DNA of 64,000 nucleotides, taken from the NCBI GenBank assembly GCA_028564925.1, contig CM053030.1, positions 402,503,397 to 402,567,396 of the forward strand, written 5' to 3'. Position 1 is the stretch's first letter; the number at the start of each line of letters is the position of its first letter. The DNA is from Lithobates sylvaticus (taxonomy: Eukaryota > Chordata > Amphibia > Anura > Ranidae). Below are positions 34,540 to 45,819 of this stretch, piece after piece. The notes under the pieces are model-generated. The model searched no databases. It worked only from the letters and a program-made list of their open reading frames with translations, and was not told the DNA's origin. The translations under genes were made by a program, and so were the position numbers.

Positions 34540-35000
34540 ATATTCAGCTGTCAGCGGGGAACCACCCAAAAGTGGAACTTCCACTTATTCGCCTCCTCCC
34601 CCCTCCGGTGCCACATTTGGCACATTTCAGGGGGGAGAGGGGAACGGGGACCTGTTTTTGACAGGTCCCCTTCCCCACTTCCGGAAGACCGGGCCGCGGT
34701 GAAGTACGTCAGCAGCTTAGCCCCCCCCTTCTCCCTCCCCTTCTGCAAGGCCAGTGAGAGTGCACTTCACGCATGCACAGTAGGGACTCAGCCGTGAAGC
34801 CGAAAAGCTACACTGCCGGGTTACCTTACCGGCAATGGCAGCGGCAGCACCTGACCAGCCGATGTAAACATCGCCGATCGGCTGCGATGCAGACATCGCT
34901 GAACTCCAGGACAGATAGGTGTCCACTTTTAAAAGTCAGCAGCTACAGTATGTGTAGCTACTGACTTTTAATTTTAAATTTTTAAAGGGGGAACTCCTCT
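34540..35000. mobile_element. TTAA element, inverted relative to 25575
   Basis: The right tip GGGGGAACTCCTCT abuts TTAA at 35001-35004. Landmarks AGTCAGCAGCTACAGTATG and GATGTAAACATCGCCGATC pair with the copy at 25575. The left limit is approximate. Confidence 0.55.
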
Positions 35001-35004
35001 TTAA

Positions 35005-35919
35005 CCACTTAAGGATGGAAGGATTTGCCCCCTTAACCGCTGAATGACCGCCTCACGCCAATATACGTCGGCAGAATGGCATGGCTGGGCACAACCACGT
35101 ACCTGTATGTGGCCCTTTAAGAGCCCAGCCAACCCGACCCGGTCCTGAGCTGCGTGACCGTGGCCGCGGGACCAGTGGACCCGATCGCTGCTGGTGTCCC
35201 GCAATCGTGTCACAGAGCTAAAGATCGGGGAGAGGTCTGTGTAAACAAACCTCTCCCCGTGCTTCCTAGTGCGACTGACACTGATCGGCTATTCCCTGTG
35301 ATCGGGAAAGCCGATCAGTGACGTCAGACACAAAGCCACTCCCCCCTACTATAAAAAAAAAACACACACACACAGACTTAACCACTAGGGGGCGGGGAGG
35401 GGTTAACTCTTTCACTGCCAGTGTCATTTACACAGGAATCAGTGCATTTAAATAACACTGATTTCTGTATAAATGACAATGGTCCCAAAAATGTATCAAA
35501 AATGTCCGATGTGTCCGCCATAATGTCGCAGTCACAATAAAAATCGCTGATTGCCACCATTACTAGTAAAAAAAATATTAATGAAAATGCTATAAAAACT
35601 ATCCCCAATTTTGTAAACGCTATAACTTTTGCGCTAACCAATCAATAATCGCTAATTGCCATTTTTTTTTTACCAAAAATATGTAGAAGAATAAGTATCG
35701 GCCTAAACTGGGGAAAAAAAATAGTTTTTTATATATTTTTGGGGGATATTTATTATAGCAAAAAGTAAAAAATACTGTATTTTTTTCAAAATTGTCGCTC
35801 TATTTTTCTTTTTGTTTGGGAGCCACGTCGCACGACCGCGCAATTGTCAGTTAAAGCGACGCAGTGCAGAATCGCAAAAAGTGGTCCTTTGGCTTCAAAT
35901 TGGTCCGGGGCTTAAGTGC
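35005..35919 (+). mobile_element. CCACTTAAGG-family TTAA element, copy 1
   Basis: TTAA at 35001-35004 is shared with the preceding element, and TTAA at 35920-35923 closes this one. The left tip is CCACTTAAGGATGG and the right tip CCGGGGCTTAAGTGCT. Inside are GGTTAACTCTTTCACTGCC, CGCCATTACTAGT, GCTATAACTTTTGCGCTAAC and GCACGACCGCGCAATTGTC. No coding capacity is seen. Confidence 0.65.
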
Positions 35920-35923
35920 TTAA

Positions 35924-36692
35924 TGACCAGACCATGTTTTGTGATATGGCACTGCATTGCTTTAACTGACAATTGCGCAGTCGTGCAATGCTGTACCCAA
36001 ACAAAATGTATGTCCTTTTTTCCCACAAATAGAGCTTTCTTTTGGTGGTATTTTTTGTTTGCGCTATAAACAAAAAAAAGACAGACAACTTTTAAAAAAA
36101 AACAATATTTTTTACTTTTTGCTATAATAAATATCCCCAAAAAAATTAATAATTTCTTCATCAGTTTAGGCTGATATGTATTCTTTTACATATTTTTGGT
36201 AAAAAAAAATGGCAAAAAGCGTATATATTGGTTTGCACAAAAGTTATAGCGTCTACAAAATAAGGGCCAGATTTATGGCATTTTTATTTTTTTATTAGTA
36301 ATGCTGGATGTCAGCAATTTTTTGTGGGACTGCGACATTGAGGCGGACAGATCGGACATTTTTGAAACTTTGTTGGGATCAGTGACATTTATACAGCAAT
36401 CAATGCTAAAAATAGCCACTCGTTACTGTATAAATGTCACTGGCAGGGAAGAGGTTAACACTAGGGGCGATTCAGGGGTTAAGTATTTCCTAGGGAGGTG
36501 TTTCTAACTTTGGGGGGAGTGTAGTGACTGGAGGAGACAGATCGCTGTTCCTAATCACTAGGAACAGCAGATCTGTCTATCCTCTCCTGACAGAACGGGG
36601 ATCTGTCTGTTTACATTGACAGATCCCCATTCTGTCTCTCTCAGGAGCGATCGCGGGTGGCCGGCGGACATCACGGTCCCCGGCCATGCGCA
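35924..36692 (-). mobile_element. CCACTTAAGG-family element, copy 2, inverted
   Basis: The landmark order of copy 1 is reversed and complemented, starting at GACCAGACCATG right after the shared TTAA and ending near GGCCATGCGCATCG. A long hairpin (GATCTGTCTG and CAGATCC words) lies at 36535-36645. It is cut off by copy 3. Confidence 0.6.
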
Positions 36693-37566
36693 TCGTCCGA
36701 TCTGTCCGCCATAATGTCGCAGTCCCGATAAAAACCACTGATCGCCACCATTACTAGTAATAAAAATGACATAAAACTATCCCCTATTTTGTAGACGCTA
36801 TAACTTTTGCGCAAACCAATCAATAAACACTTATTGCTATTTTTTTTACCAAAAATATGTCGAAGGATATGTATCGGCCTAAACTGAGGGAAAAAAAAAA
36901 AGTTTTTTTATATATTTTTGGGGGATGTTTATTATAGAAAAAACAGAGTGTAGCGCTATAACAAAAAATGTGGTATGAAGTGATTATTGAAACAATTGAA
37001 AGTCAATCAATTAAACAAACATCAACTTGTATGATCATATACAGTGAGTCTTCCACCAAAGTTCAGTGCATCAAAAACCAAAAGAGACAAACACTCCAAA
37101 CTCGTGTGATCCCAATCTGCTTACCAGAAAGATGAATTTAGTGAGCGATGTTAACATGTGATGCCAGAGGTTGGTAATAAAGTTTGATGAACACGATGAC
37201 GGAAGACCAGATCCAGAAATCTTCAATGGATTGTTGGTAACAGGATTCACAGAGCCAAATCGATATAGTGTGCTAAAAAAAAGTCTTAAACTAGTGGTCA
37301 TCAACCCGATGTTTTTTACAGCAAAAAGTAAAAAAGAATGCTTTTTTTTTTTAAATTCGCTATTTTTTTGTTTATAGCGCAAAAAATAAAAACCGCAGAG
37401 GTGATCAAATACCACAAAAAAAGCTCTATTTGTGGGAAAAAAGGACATCAATTTTGTTTGGGAGCCATGCCGTACGACCACGCAATTGGCAGTTAAAGCG
37501 ACGCAGTGCCGAATCGCAAAAAGTGCTCTAGTCTTTGGCCAACCAAATGGTCCGGGGCTTAAGTGG
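36693..37566 (+). mobile_element. CCACTTAAGG-family element, copy 3, left-truncated and interrupted
   Basis: This runs in the same direction as copy 1, from GTCCGCCATAATGTCGC to the tip GGGGCTTAAGTGG at TTAA 37567-37570. A 370 bp insert at 36938-37307 splits it, and the halves join cleanly if the insert is set aside. Confidence 0.65.
36938..37307 (-). mobile_element. 370 bp insert with about 14 bp target duplication, Penelope-like tip
   Basis: GATGTTTATTATAG (36924-36937) on the left matches GATGTTTTTTACAG (37308-37321) on the right at 12 of 14 bases. The left tip CAGAGTGTAGCGCTATAAC, read on the minus strand, is a GCGCTACAC-type tip like the Penelope-like units. No inverted ends and no coding part are seen. 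A 5'-truncated Penelope-like 3' end is the likeliest reading. Confidence 0.5.
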
Positions 37567-37570
37567 TTAA

Positions 37571-37953
37571 GCAGTTAAGAATGTGGCGGCCAGCTTCCCG
37601 GCCTGCTCCTTAGCAAACAACTATATACAGTGAATGTAAAGCCAAAAAAATAAAAAGTAACACAAATCGCATAGCGCAAATCGTGGCAAAATTTCAGTAA
37701 AAACGCAGTACTTGCGTTTTGGATGTGGGTCCATTGAAGTCTTTTTTTTTTAACAAGAAAACCGTTGAAGTCTTTTACATGCAAAACACTGCATACTGCG
37801 GGGGAAAAAAAGGCCCTGACCCTTTCCAAAAACACAGAGGCGCAAAAATGCATTGATGTGAACGTGTTCCATAGGAACCCATGTTAAAAATAATGTCCTG
37901 CGTTTCTGCAAAAAGCATGAAAAAACGCAGTAGTGTGAATAGAGCCTTAGGTG
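37571..37953. mobile_element. GTGTGAAT-type element, right part
   Basis: It ends GTGTGAATAGAGCC then TTA. CAGTGAATGTAAAGCC near 37629 and GCGGCCAGC near 37584 are the inverted match of 33415-33467. Poly-T lies at 37742-37751. Confidence 0.45.
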
Positions 37954-38574
37954 ATCTATGGGTGTAAAATATTTAGGATAATGTTATACGGGGGGGGGGG
38001 GGGGGTGATTTAACCTAATTTTAAGTCTCTCTATTCCACACCAAGCACCTTTGGCTTTAACTCAGCCAGTGCTGGCTTTCCTGCCAAAGGTTTCTATGGA
38101 AAGATCTAAATAAATAGTGTTACATTGTTATCCACCATTGTGCAGACACATGCCCTGGTACCATAATAAATATTCGCTCTGTTACCAAATTGCTGGAGCC
38201 GCTGTACAGCTGTTTGGAAAGCTGAAGAGAAATCTCAGACTCGCACTTAACACAAAATCTACTTCTGATGTCTTAATCAGAGATTCTGATGTATGTTAGC
38301 TAATTGCATTGCAGTCTTCAGCTTCCAAATTTAAACTTGACACCTAGATAGAAACCTGAGAAACAGGATATGAGAAGGGAGGAAGAGAATCTTCCTGACA
38401 CACTTGATATGATCTAAACACTTTCCTTCATCTTCTTAAGGTATTTAACTCTTAAACTGCCAGGAAAACTAAAATGAACTAATAACACTTTTTGTAAATG
38501 TGTACGAAAAGCTTTCCTTTCCATGCACAGAACAATAAATATTTGAATTTATACTGGTACATTAGTAATGTAGT
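37954..38574. other. Unclassified stretch
   Basis: A poly-G run lies at about 37989-38006. I see no gene. Confidence 0.4.
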
Positions 38575-38878
38575 TGTGTTTAACAGATTGGATTAAAATA
38601 AATACAGCCCCGTCTTTTATGGCCTATTTATCTTTGCGTAATGCTTGTTACTGCTATGTTCTGCTACGTTGTGGTGTCATTCATCCCAACGCACCAAAGG
38701 CGACTCACATCCATTGCGGTGTTACAAATTTTGTGACACATTCCAATTTTCAGAGAATTTTGGTGCATTAGCTTCTCATTATTTTCAATGGGCTGCCTTA
38801 ACGCAATGCACGTTAACCCACAACATCATTTGCATTAACACATGTATGTTAATGCGCCACAAAAATGGAAATGGGCCC
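38575..38878. other. Probable non-coding element, AACGCA-rich
   Basis: CGCACCAAAGGC, TTGTGACACATTCC and TTAATGCGCCACAAAAATGG show imperfect inverted symmetry. There is no clear target duplication and no gene. Confidence 0.35.
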
Positions 38879-38881
38879 TTA

Positions 38882-39289
38882 GTGGCGGTTCACACTTTTG
38901 CAAATTTTAATGCGGATCAGGTGTGATCCGAAAAGCAGAGTCATGTCAAAATAAAAGCATTATTTCTAAAATTAAAGCTGTTCACATATATGAAGTGCAA
39001 ATTTGATCCAGTCGAAAAAAAAAGGGTTTAACTAGTTTAGCGCGGTGCGGATTTCAGCTCCATAGACTTGGCACCGGATTGAAATGGCAGTCCGGTGTTC
39101 ACATCACTGCAAATTTTTTTATTTATTTTTTTGCCTAGATTTTATAGAAAAAAAATCACATATGTGACCACTCCTCTCACAAATTCACAGTAAATTTGCA
39201 TTGAGACCGCGCATGGCAAGCAAAAATCCCAATGCGAATTCGCACAGTGTACCGCTTTAAATTTGCAGAGAATAAGTGTGAATCGGGGC
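38882..39289. mobile_element. TTA-flanked short element, 408 bp
   Basis: TTA flanks both ends (38879-38881 and 39290-39292). The tips GTGGCGGTTCACAC and, inverted, GCCCCGATTCACAC are similar. A TTA target fits PIF/Harbinger-type elements. Its right TTA is the start of the TTAA used by the next element. Confidence 0.55.
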
Positions 39290-39293
39290 TTAA

Positions 39294-39593
39294 AGAGGAA
39301 GTAAAGGCACTAAAAAAAATGCAACCTGCAAGGCAAAGGCATAATGTGCTAGTATGCATAGCATACTAGCTCATTATGAATAACTGAGAGCGAAGCCCCC
39401 GAAGCGGTCCTTCTTCTTCATCTTCACGCGCTGTGATTCGCCGGAGCCGCGATGACGTCACTCCCACGCATGCGCACGGGAGCCGCCACAAGTCTGCGGC
39501 GTGCTCAGTGCGCCTGAGCGCCGCTGTCTACCTATCTACCTTAATCTAGGCTCACCTGTAAGTCAAAGTGGTTTGTAAGGGTTTACAACCTCT
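39294..39593. mobile_element. TTAA-flanked short element, 300 bp
   Basis: TTAA lies at 39290-39293 and 39594-39597. The left tip AGAGGAAGTAAA and inverted right tip AGAGGTTGTAAA differ at 2 of 12. GTATGCATAGCATACTAGC is an inner hairpin. A longer copy is at 55064-55470. Confidence 0.7.
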
Positions 39594-39597
39594 TTAA

Positions 39598-40186
39598 TGT
39601 GTAACTCCACATTTGTTGAGAAAAAAACATTCTCCTCTGGGTGATCTATGTACATTGCAAGGAGTAAAACAAACTTTGTTGCAGATTCCTACCTTTTGTT
39701 ATTCTGAAGAAATCCCTGTGTGTTTGTCTGTGTCTCTGTACTGAGTGGGTCTAATGGGAGTGGTTTCATAATTAACTGTCAGGTGTGGCACCTGCAGGGC
39801 ACTAATGAGGAAATCTACTGGGCCTGCAACCCTTTAGACGTGTTCCTATTGAAAGTATCTCTCCAAAAACAACATTTTTGTTGCAGGGGATGCCTGAAAT
39901 CTGACTTGTATCTTAGTGCAGATTTTTGGGGAAAATTGGTGAGCCAATCACACAAGCAGGGAATTATGTTTCTGGGGAGTGGTCATTACACATTCTGTGT
40001 ACAGAACAACTCCAGGTAGCCATATTGCAATGCATTCTCAGAAAATTACAGAGCTGCAGATTGAAAAGGAAAGGTCTTTTTAAATAATTTTTAATTACAA
40101 TATAATTAGTGACGCAATTATATGCGCTATATTATTTTTTCTTTATTTGCAATTCCCCCCCCTCCCCCCAAAAGTGGAGTTATCCT
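39598..40186. mobile_element. TTAA-flanked element, 589 bp
   Basis: TTAA at 39594-39597 is shared with the previous element, and TTAA at 40187-40190 closes this one. The tips TGTGTAACTCCACATTT and, inverted, AGGATAACTCCACTTTT match well. No protein motif was recognised in its 99-codon open frame. Confidence 0.65.
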
Positions 40187-40190
40187 TTAA

Positions 40191-41490
40191 GGTTGTTATT
40201 CAGACCTTTCTTCCATGACTACCCACTTGACGGCTGAAAGATTTACCCCCTTCATGACCATGACCAGGCCATTTTTTGCTATACGATACTGCGTCACTTT
40301 AACTGACAATTGCGCGGTCATACAACACTGTACACAAATGTAATACATTTTTTCCACGCAAATCAAGCTTTCTTTTGGTGGTATTTGATCACCACTGGGT
40401 TTTTATTTTTTGTGCTATAAACGAAAAAAGACTTAAAAGAAAAACAAAAAAAAAACAATATTGTTTAATTTCTGCTATAAAACATATCCAATAACCCTTC
40501 CTATCTTTCTCGCCTGTTATTCTCTTTCTCCCTTTTCTTTTTTCTTTGTTTGCTGCTATTTTATTTTATTTTTTTATTTTTTTTAGCAGCCATTTCTGGA
40601 CATCGTATAATGTCTTGAGCATTGTCCCCATGTCTTGCTGAATCTTGTTTGGTTCACTTGGGGACTGCGTCCAATAGCTTGAGTTTGTGCAACTAGACTG
40701 GTCATTATGTTCCTTCTCCTTAACTGTCATTTTTTGTAGATGCCTTGCTACTGTGACTCATGTATATTCTCTAGATATATCTCTCTGCTGGACTGTTGGT
40801 TTGTTATGGATTTTACATAATGTCTTATGTTACCCTTTTTTTTTTTTTGTTATGTGAAAACATTTTATAAAAAAAATTTCCAAGAATTTTTTTTAAAAAT
40901 ATAAAATTTCTTCATAAGTTTAGTCCAATATGTATTCAGCTACATATTTTGTTATATAAAATCCCAATAAGCGTATATTGATTGGTTTGCGCAAAAGTTA
41001 TAGCATCTACAAACTTTGGTATACGAGTATACTGGATTTTTTTTATACTAGTAATGGCAGTGATCAGCGATTTATAGCAGGACTGTGATAATATGGCTGA
41101 CAATCTGACACTAACTGACACTGTGGGAACCAGTGACACTAATACAGTGATCAGTGCTAAAAATATGCACCGCCACTGTACTAATGACACTGGGTGGAAG
41201 AGGTTAACATCTAGGGCGATCAAGGGGTTAAATGTGTCCCTAACAGTGCTTAGTGCATTCACTGTGTGCTGTTTATACTAAGGGATGTGCTGCTTTTACT
41301 AAGAGATGTGCTGTTTTTATTCCCTGCTTTACACGGAAGCGCCCCCCCCCCCCCCCCCGGAAGTGCTGGATCACGTACTAGATATGCGATCCAGCACAGG
41401 AGAGCCACTCTGCCTATGTACTCATACATGAGGCGCTTGGCAAGCAGCTATACAATGTACTGTGTATTCTCGATTTTGGAACTTTACTAA
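40191..41490 (-). repeat. CCACTTAAGG-family repeat, inverted, with an insert
   Basis: The family landmarks run inverted at 40240-40490 and continue at 40905-41260. The stretch between (about 40495-40895, T-rich, ending TTGTTATGTGAAAACATT) is an insert that looks like a LINE 3' tail. A poly-C run lies at 41341-41358. I see no gene. Confidence 0.5.
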
Positions 41491-41590
41491 TCACATAGGG
41501 AGAGGTTTACTAAAATTGGTGCACACAGAGTCTCTGGTGCAGCTGTGCATAGTAACCAATCAGCTTCCAGGTTTTATTGTCAAAGCTTAA

Positions 41591-41890
41591 AGTGGAAGAA
41601 AACCCATTCTGTAAACTTGTACTTACAGGTAAGCCTATAATAAGGCTTACCTGTAGGTACTATGAATATCTCCTAAACCTGCAGGGTCACCTGTCACCTG
41701 TGCATGCGCTCTGAAGGAACGGTATACCCGTGCTGTCCCTTCAGAGCTCCGTGCTGTGGTCCATGACTCCCAAGCACACGTGGAGGACACAGAGGACGCG
41801 AACCCGGAAGGCAGACTTGATGAAGATGGAAGTGTTTGTCAGAGCGTTTTAAAAAAAAAGAAAGAAAAATTGGCGCCGTTTACTAGTGCT
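41591..41890. mobile_element. TTAA-flanked short element, 300 bp, nested
   Basis: TTAA lies at 41587-41590 and 41891-41894. The inner words TAAGGCTTACCTGTAGGTAC and TATCTCCTAAACCT match the element at 55064-55470, so it is the same family. The right tip is diverged. Confidence 0.6.
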
Positions 41891-41894
41891 TTAA

Positions 41895-42524
41895 CCACTT
41901 ACCCACTGGGCACTTAATCCCCCTTCCTAACCAGATTTTTCAGCTTTCGGTGCTCTCACACTTTGAATGACAATTACTCAGTCATGCAACACTGTATCCA
42001 AATGAATTTCGTGTCCTTTTTTTCACACAAATAGAGCTTTCTTTTGGTGGTATTTAATCACTGCTGGGTTTTTTTTTTTTTTTGCGCTATAAATCAAAAA
42101 ATACAGAAAATTTGGTAAAAAATCAAATAAAGTGGTGGTGGCAGAGTATTGCACAGTGGTGGCAGTGTATTGCACAGTGGTGGCAGTGTATTGCACAGTG
42201 GTGGCAGAGTATTGCACAGTGCTGGCAGAGTAGCTGTCACTGACCAGCGCTGTGGGCACTACACATCCAGCCCACAGCGCTGGTCCCATCTCTCCCCCTC
42301 TCCGCTTCTCCCCTCTCACTGTACCGATCGGTACAGAGAGGGAAGGGAGGAACCGGCGTCATGGGTTTGTGTACATGTGATCGCTCCGTCATTAGCGTCC
42401 ATTTACCGTGATCCGTGGGGGGCACGCGGGAGCAAGTTTCTGGAAGGACGTCCATAGGACGTCCACCCAGAATAAGCCGACCGCGCTGTAGCCGTCTTTC
42501 GGCTATGGCCCGGTCGGCATGTGG
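41895..42524. mobile_element. TTAA-flanked element, 630 bp, nested
   Basis: TTAA at 41891-41894 is shared with the preceding element; TTAA at 42525-42528 closes this one. The tips CCACTTACCCACTGG and, inverted, CCACATGCCGACCGG match at about 11 of 15. Inside is a GTGGTGGCAG tandem stretch at 42132-42230 (unit about 24 bases, GTGGTGGCAGTGTATTGCACA-like). Confidence 0.65.
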
Positions 42525-42893
42525 TTAATTGAACAAACTGAAGGTGATTGGTTACTATGCACAGTTGCACCAGATTCTGCGTGCACCAGTTTAAATACCC
42601 CCCCCCCCCCAATAATGTAACCTCATTAAAATCAAAAAACAAGCTTATGTATATATTTTCCATGTCTTTTTTTCCCCCCTAGTCATTTAGTACTTTTTTT
42701 ATTCTGAACCAGTAAGTACGGTAAGTCAAATTTCCCATGATGCAGTAAATGCTTCACCTATTCTTTTCCCCATTCAATCGGGATGATTTATTATTGTGGA
42801 TGGTGGTGAGAATTGAACCACAAGTTCAAAGAAAATTGACAAAGTATCCATTTGTTGCATTCAGTAAAGGATGTAAATGTAAACCCTCTATAA

Positions 42894-43163
42894 TGCCTGG
42901 TTCACACCAGTGCAATTTGTCATGCGATTTGACAGTTCCAAAGTCGCACCCCATTTACGGAAATAGAACCATTCAAATCGTGGCACTAATCACAGCGACT
43001 TTTAAAAAGGTTCCGGCACTGCTTTTTCCGTTTTAATTTGCGACTTGCATAGACTTTTGTTAAATAAAGTCACAAGCCACAATGAAATCAGAGGTGCAAA
43101 GCGCACTGATCTGCAGCTTTGAAAGTAGCTCGATTTCAAAGTCCCACTGGTGTGAACCAGGGC
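42894..43163. mobile_element. TAA-flanked short element, 270 bp
   Basis: TAA lies at 42891-42893 and 43164-43166. The tips TGCCTGGTTCACACCAGTG and, inverted, GCCCTGGTTCACACCAGTG are nearly identical. It fits PIF/Harbinger-type non-autonomous elements. Confidence 0.7.
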
Positions 43164-43166
43164 TAA

Positions 43167-44324
43167 ATAACAATTTTCTACAGACTGTATATCACAAGCA
43201 GTTGCCTTTGTAAATAAAATACTTTGTTTTATCTTTTTTTATTCTTTGTTGTATCTCAGCGCTGCTTTTCTTCCACAGCCACTTTGCAGCCACATCCTGG
43301 CTACATGCATGCACTCAAACAATGTCTAAATGCCATTTTCCAGGGCAGGCTTCATATTGGTCATAACAGTGGACCATGCCTGTATAATGGGTGTAGAAAT
43401 TGGCACTTGGAGTCTGGGAGACAAGACAGAGCATTGTTATCCTTTAACAAAAATTGCCTGAACAAGGAGCTTTATAACAAAATCACTGGGTATTATTTTA
43501 AAGCTACAAAAAAAAAATAATAATAAATTAATTCTTAAATTATATTAATAAGTTAAAACACGTATGAAAATATAGCTATTGTGGTTACACATGATTTAGA
43601 CTATTCCCCATTTTAAAATAATATCCTTCTTTTTAAAATGATTGGTGTTCTACCTTAAAAAAAACATTAAAACTGTTTCTTCAAATCCAAAAACAATGAA
43701 AAACCATCTGTATGGTCAAAGGGGTTTGAATATTTAAGAGGACATTTAGTTTAGTTTGGGAAATTCCTATTGTTTTCTGTAACAAGGAAAGCAAGGATTG
43801 GCAAAATTATTAGATATGGCATGGTGAGCCAACCTAAATTTGTTTAATGGACAGAGTGGACATTTGTCATTTGTCCAGCATGACAGATGGTCTGTTATAT
43901 CTCTTAGCCAGTGGTGGATTACAAAAGAGGCAGCGGGTGGTAAACTAGAGGACCAGGGGCTGTAAATTGAATCCCAGACCTTTCCCATGAAGATCATTGT
44001 TAAATATATGGCCTGTACAAGAGAAGAAATGAGAACGTGCTGAGGACTGGCTATTGAATTTGAGAAGATGATCTTATTTATTACAATTACGTACAATACA
44101 AGAAAATTTTCAATGTTGATAAGCAATTTGATCAGTGAGTAATGAAGCTCAGCTGATGTATTCACAATGCGGACCCATAGCAAGCGTAATGCTCAGGGAG
44201 CATGGGGCTATTATTTTGTCACTGCTCAAAGAAATGGATCGTAAATAGAAAACATTTTTAAAGGTATGTATATTCTAATCACTTTTTAATAAGACACAAT
44301 TAGATTGCATTTTAGTTAGTACAT
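43167..44324. other. Unclassified stretch
   Basis: I see no recognisable gene. A 138-codon minus-strand open frame (43767-44183) and a 98-codon plus-strand frame have no motif I recognise. Codon content looks random for AT-rich DNA. Confidence 0.4.
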
Positions 44325-44328
44325 TTAA

Positions 44329-44827
44329 AGTGTTACTAAACCCTTCATTCACTATATCTGGTCTCCCACAGTACACAGAACATGGAAATGCAATAGTTTT
44401 AATAAATATTAACTGCTAATTACCTTTTCTCATCAGCAGTATATAGCAGTCTTGTGACTTCGATCAGTGTCTGGTTAAAGTTTGTAGGAGGAGTTTTCAT
44501 TCTACTCTGACTGCCCTATAAGGCTGCAGGACCTCTGACCCTCTGTCTGGTCAGTGCTGATTGGCCCTGTGCTGATCACATGCACTCTCCCAAGAAAAAA
44601 AAGACACTCTCTAGCAATATAGCAATACACACCAAATTGAGCATGTACAGCTTGTCCCCTGGCCTCTGTTCTATCAGGAGATGGTTTGGGGATGTTGGAA
44701 GAAGAGGAGGAACAGAGAAGATAGGATCAAACAGCCTTTTTACACAATGCAGATGATTAACCCCTTAGGTTCCACAGTGACTATAACAAGCATGCTTTAC
44801 TGCATATACACTTTATGCACATACACT
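44329..44827. mobile_element. TTAA-flanked element, 499 bp
   Basis: TTAA lies at 44325-44328 and 44828-44831. The left tip is AGTGTTACTAAACCC. The same family lies in the opposite direction at 58534-59034, with shared words TTGGTTTAGTAACAC-type tip, GGTTCCACAGTGA and GCATGTGATCAGCACAGGGC. Confidence 0.65.
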
Positions 44828-44831
44828 TTAA

Positions 44832-45265
44832 GTTCTGCTTATGTGGCTGCCCCTACCCTATGCTGTCAAGAACCCAGCATTATGGGGTCCTGGGAAAGTT
44901 GAGGATCTCATATGTGGGAGAACATGCTGCTGTACAGTGCAGTGCATTAGTGTGCTCTCACTTTTCTGAGCTTTCGCAAGATCCCTCTGTGGCATCACAG
45001 ATCCCCAATGGCATCAGCAACAGGAAGCAGGAAGTAGTCAGATCCTAGAAGTAAAGTGAATATTTGAATGCATTTTCTTTAAATAAAAAAGAAAAAAATT
45101 CTTAATGCAGTATTCTTTGAACAGGATGTGGTTGCAGACACATATGTGGACCTTGCACCAAAATGCAAGGTCTGCATGTGTGGCTGCCACTTTCTTATCA
45201 ATATGTGTTATTGCTTTCAAGGCAAATTCCAATTGAATAAATAAGAAAAATATCCATCCATATTG
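44832..45265. other. Unclassified stretch
   Basis: I see no gene here; the LINE target duplication begins at 45266. Confidence 0.35.
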
Positions 45266-45336
45266 AAAAAAGAAAACATGTGACCCCTAAATATTTTGGT
45301 TAAGCTTATCCCCAAGTTTTCACAGCCTCTGCCAAA

Positions 45337-45819
45337 ATGAAACAACGAGGGGTGCTAATAGCGTTTCATTATACACCCTTTTCCCTTCTGACAGAGATCG
45401 AAGACCAAGAAGGTCGCTATCTTATACTCACGGGATATCGATTTGATTCTCTAATCACAGTGGTATCCTACTATGCTCCTAACAAAACTCCATCCTCATT
45501 CCTCTCCCATTTATTACAGGTAATCGATACTCATAAAATGGGCACACTTTTAATCTGTGGAGATTTGAATCAAGTCCTTTATCCTTTTTTAGATAAATGC
45601 CCAACTCCTATTGCATCTAGTTCTCAATCTTTTACATGGACTGACCACTGTGCTGTACTTTCAGCTTTCACTTCTCTAACACCCAAAACACAAGATTCTA
45701 CATGGCATAATAATGACTCAGTCCTATCTCATCCATCACACTCCTCTGATCTAGAAATAGCCATAAAATATTACCTGGCCAATAATGAGACCCCTGATAT
45801 ATCCCCACTGACCCTATAG
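45337..45819 (+). pseudogene. LINE apurinic-type endonuclease, C-terminal part
   Basis: RGVLIAFHY, then GRYLILTGYRF, VVSYYAPN and LLICGDLNQV (the GD(F/L)N metal-binding box), then TWTDHCAV (S/TDH box) are in the expected order. The N-terminal catalytic Glu region is lost by truncation. The frame closes at a TAG at 45817-45819, inside what should be the linker to the RT. The frame stays readable to about 46080. Confidence 0.8.

Larger units (their letters stand above)
41500..42605. mobile_element. Palindromic short element split by two TTAA elements
   Basis: The left half (41500-41586) reads ATTGGTGCACACAGAGTCT to CAAAGC. The right half (42529-42605) reads TTGAACAAACTGAAGG to CGTGCACCAGTTTAAA. 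They are inverted matches and would form one short palindromic element around a central TTAA. The two inserts occupy 41591-42524. Confidence 0.65.

Noticed and set aside
37170-37377. 68-codon open frame in the 370 bp insert
   Set aside because: It runs across the insert edge into the host element, so it cannot be a gene of either.
43767-44183. 138-codon minus-strand open frame as a host gene
   Set aside because: No motif, no splice or promoter context, and composition typical of AT-rich non-coding DNA.
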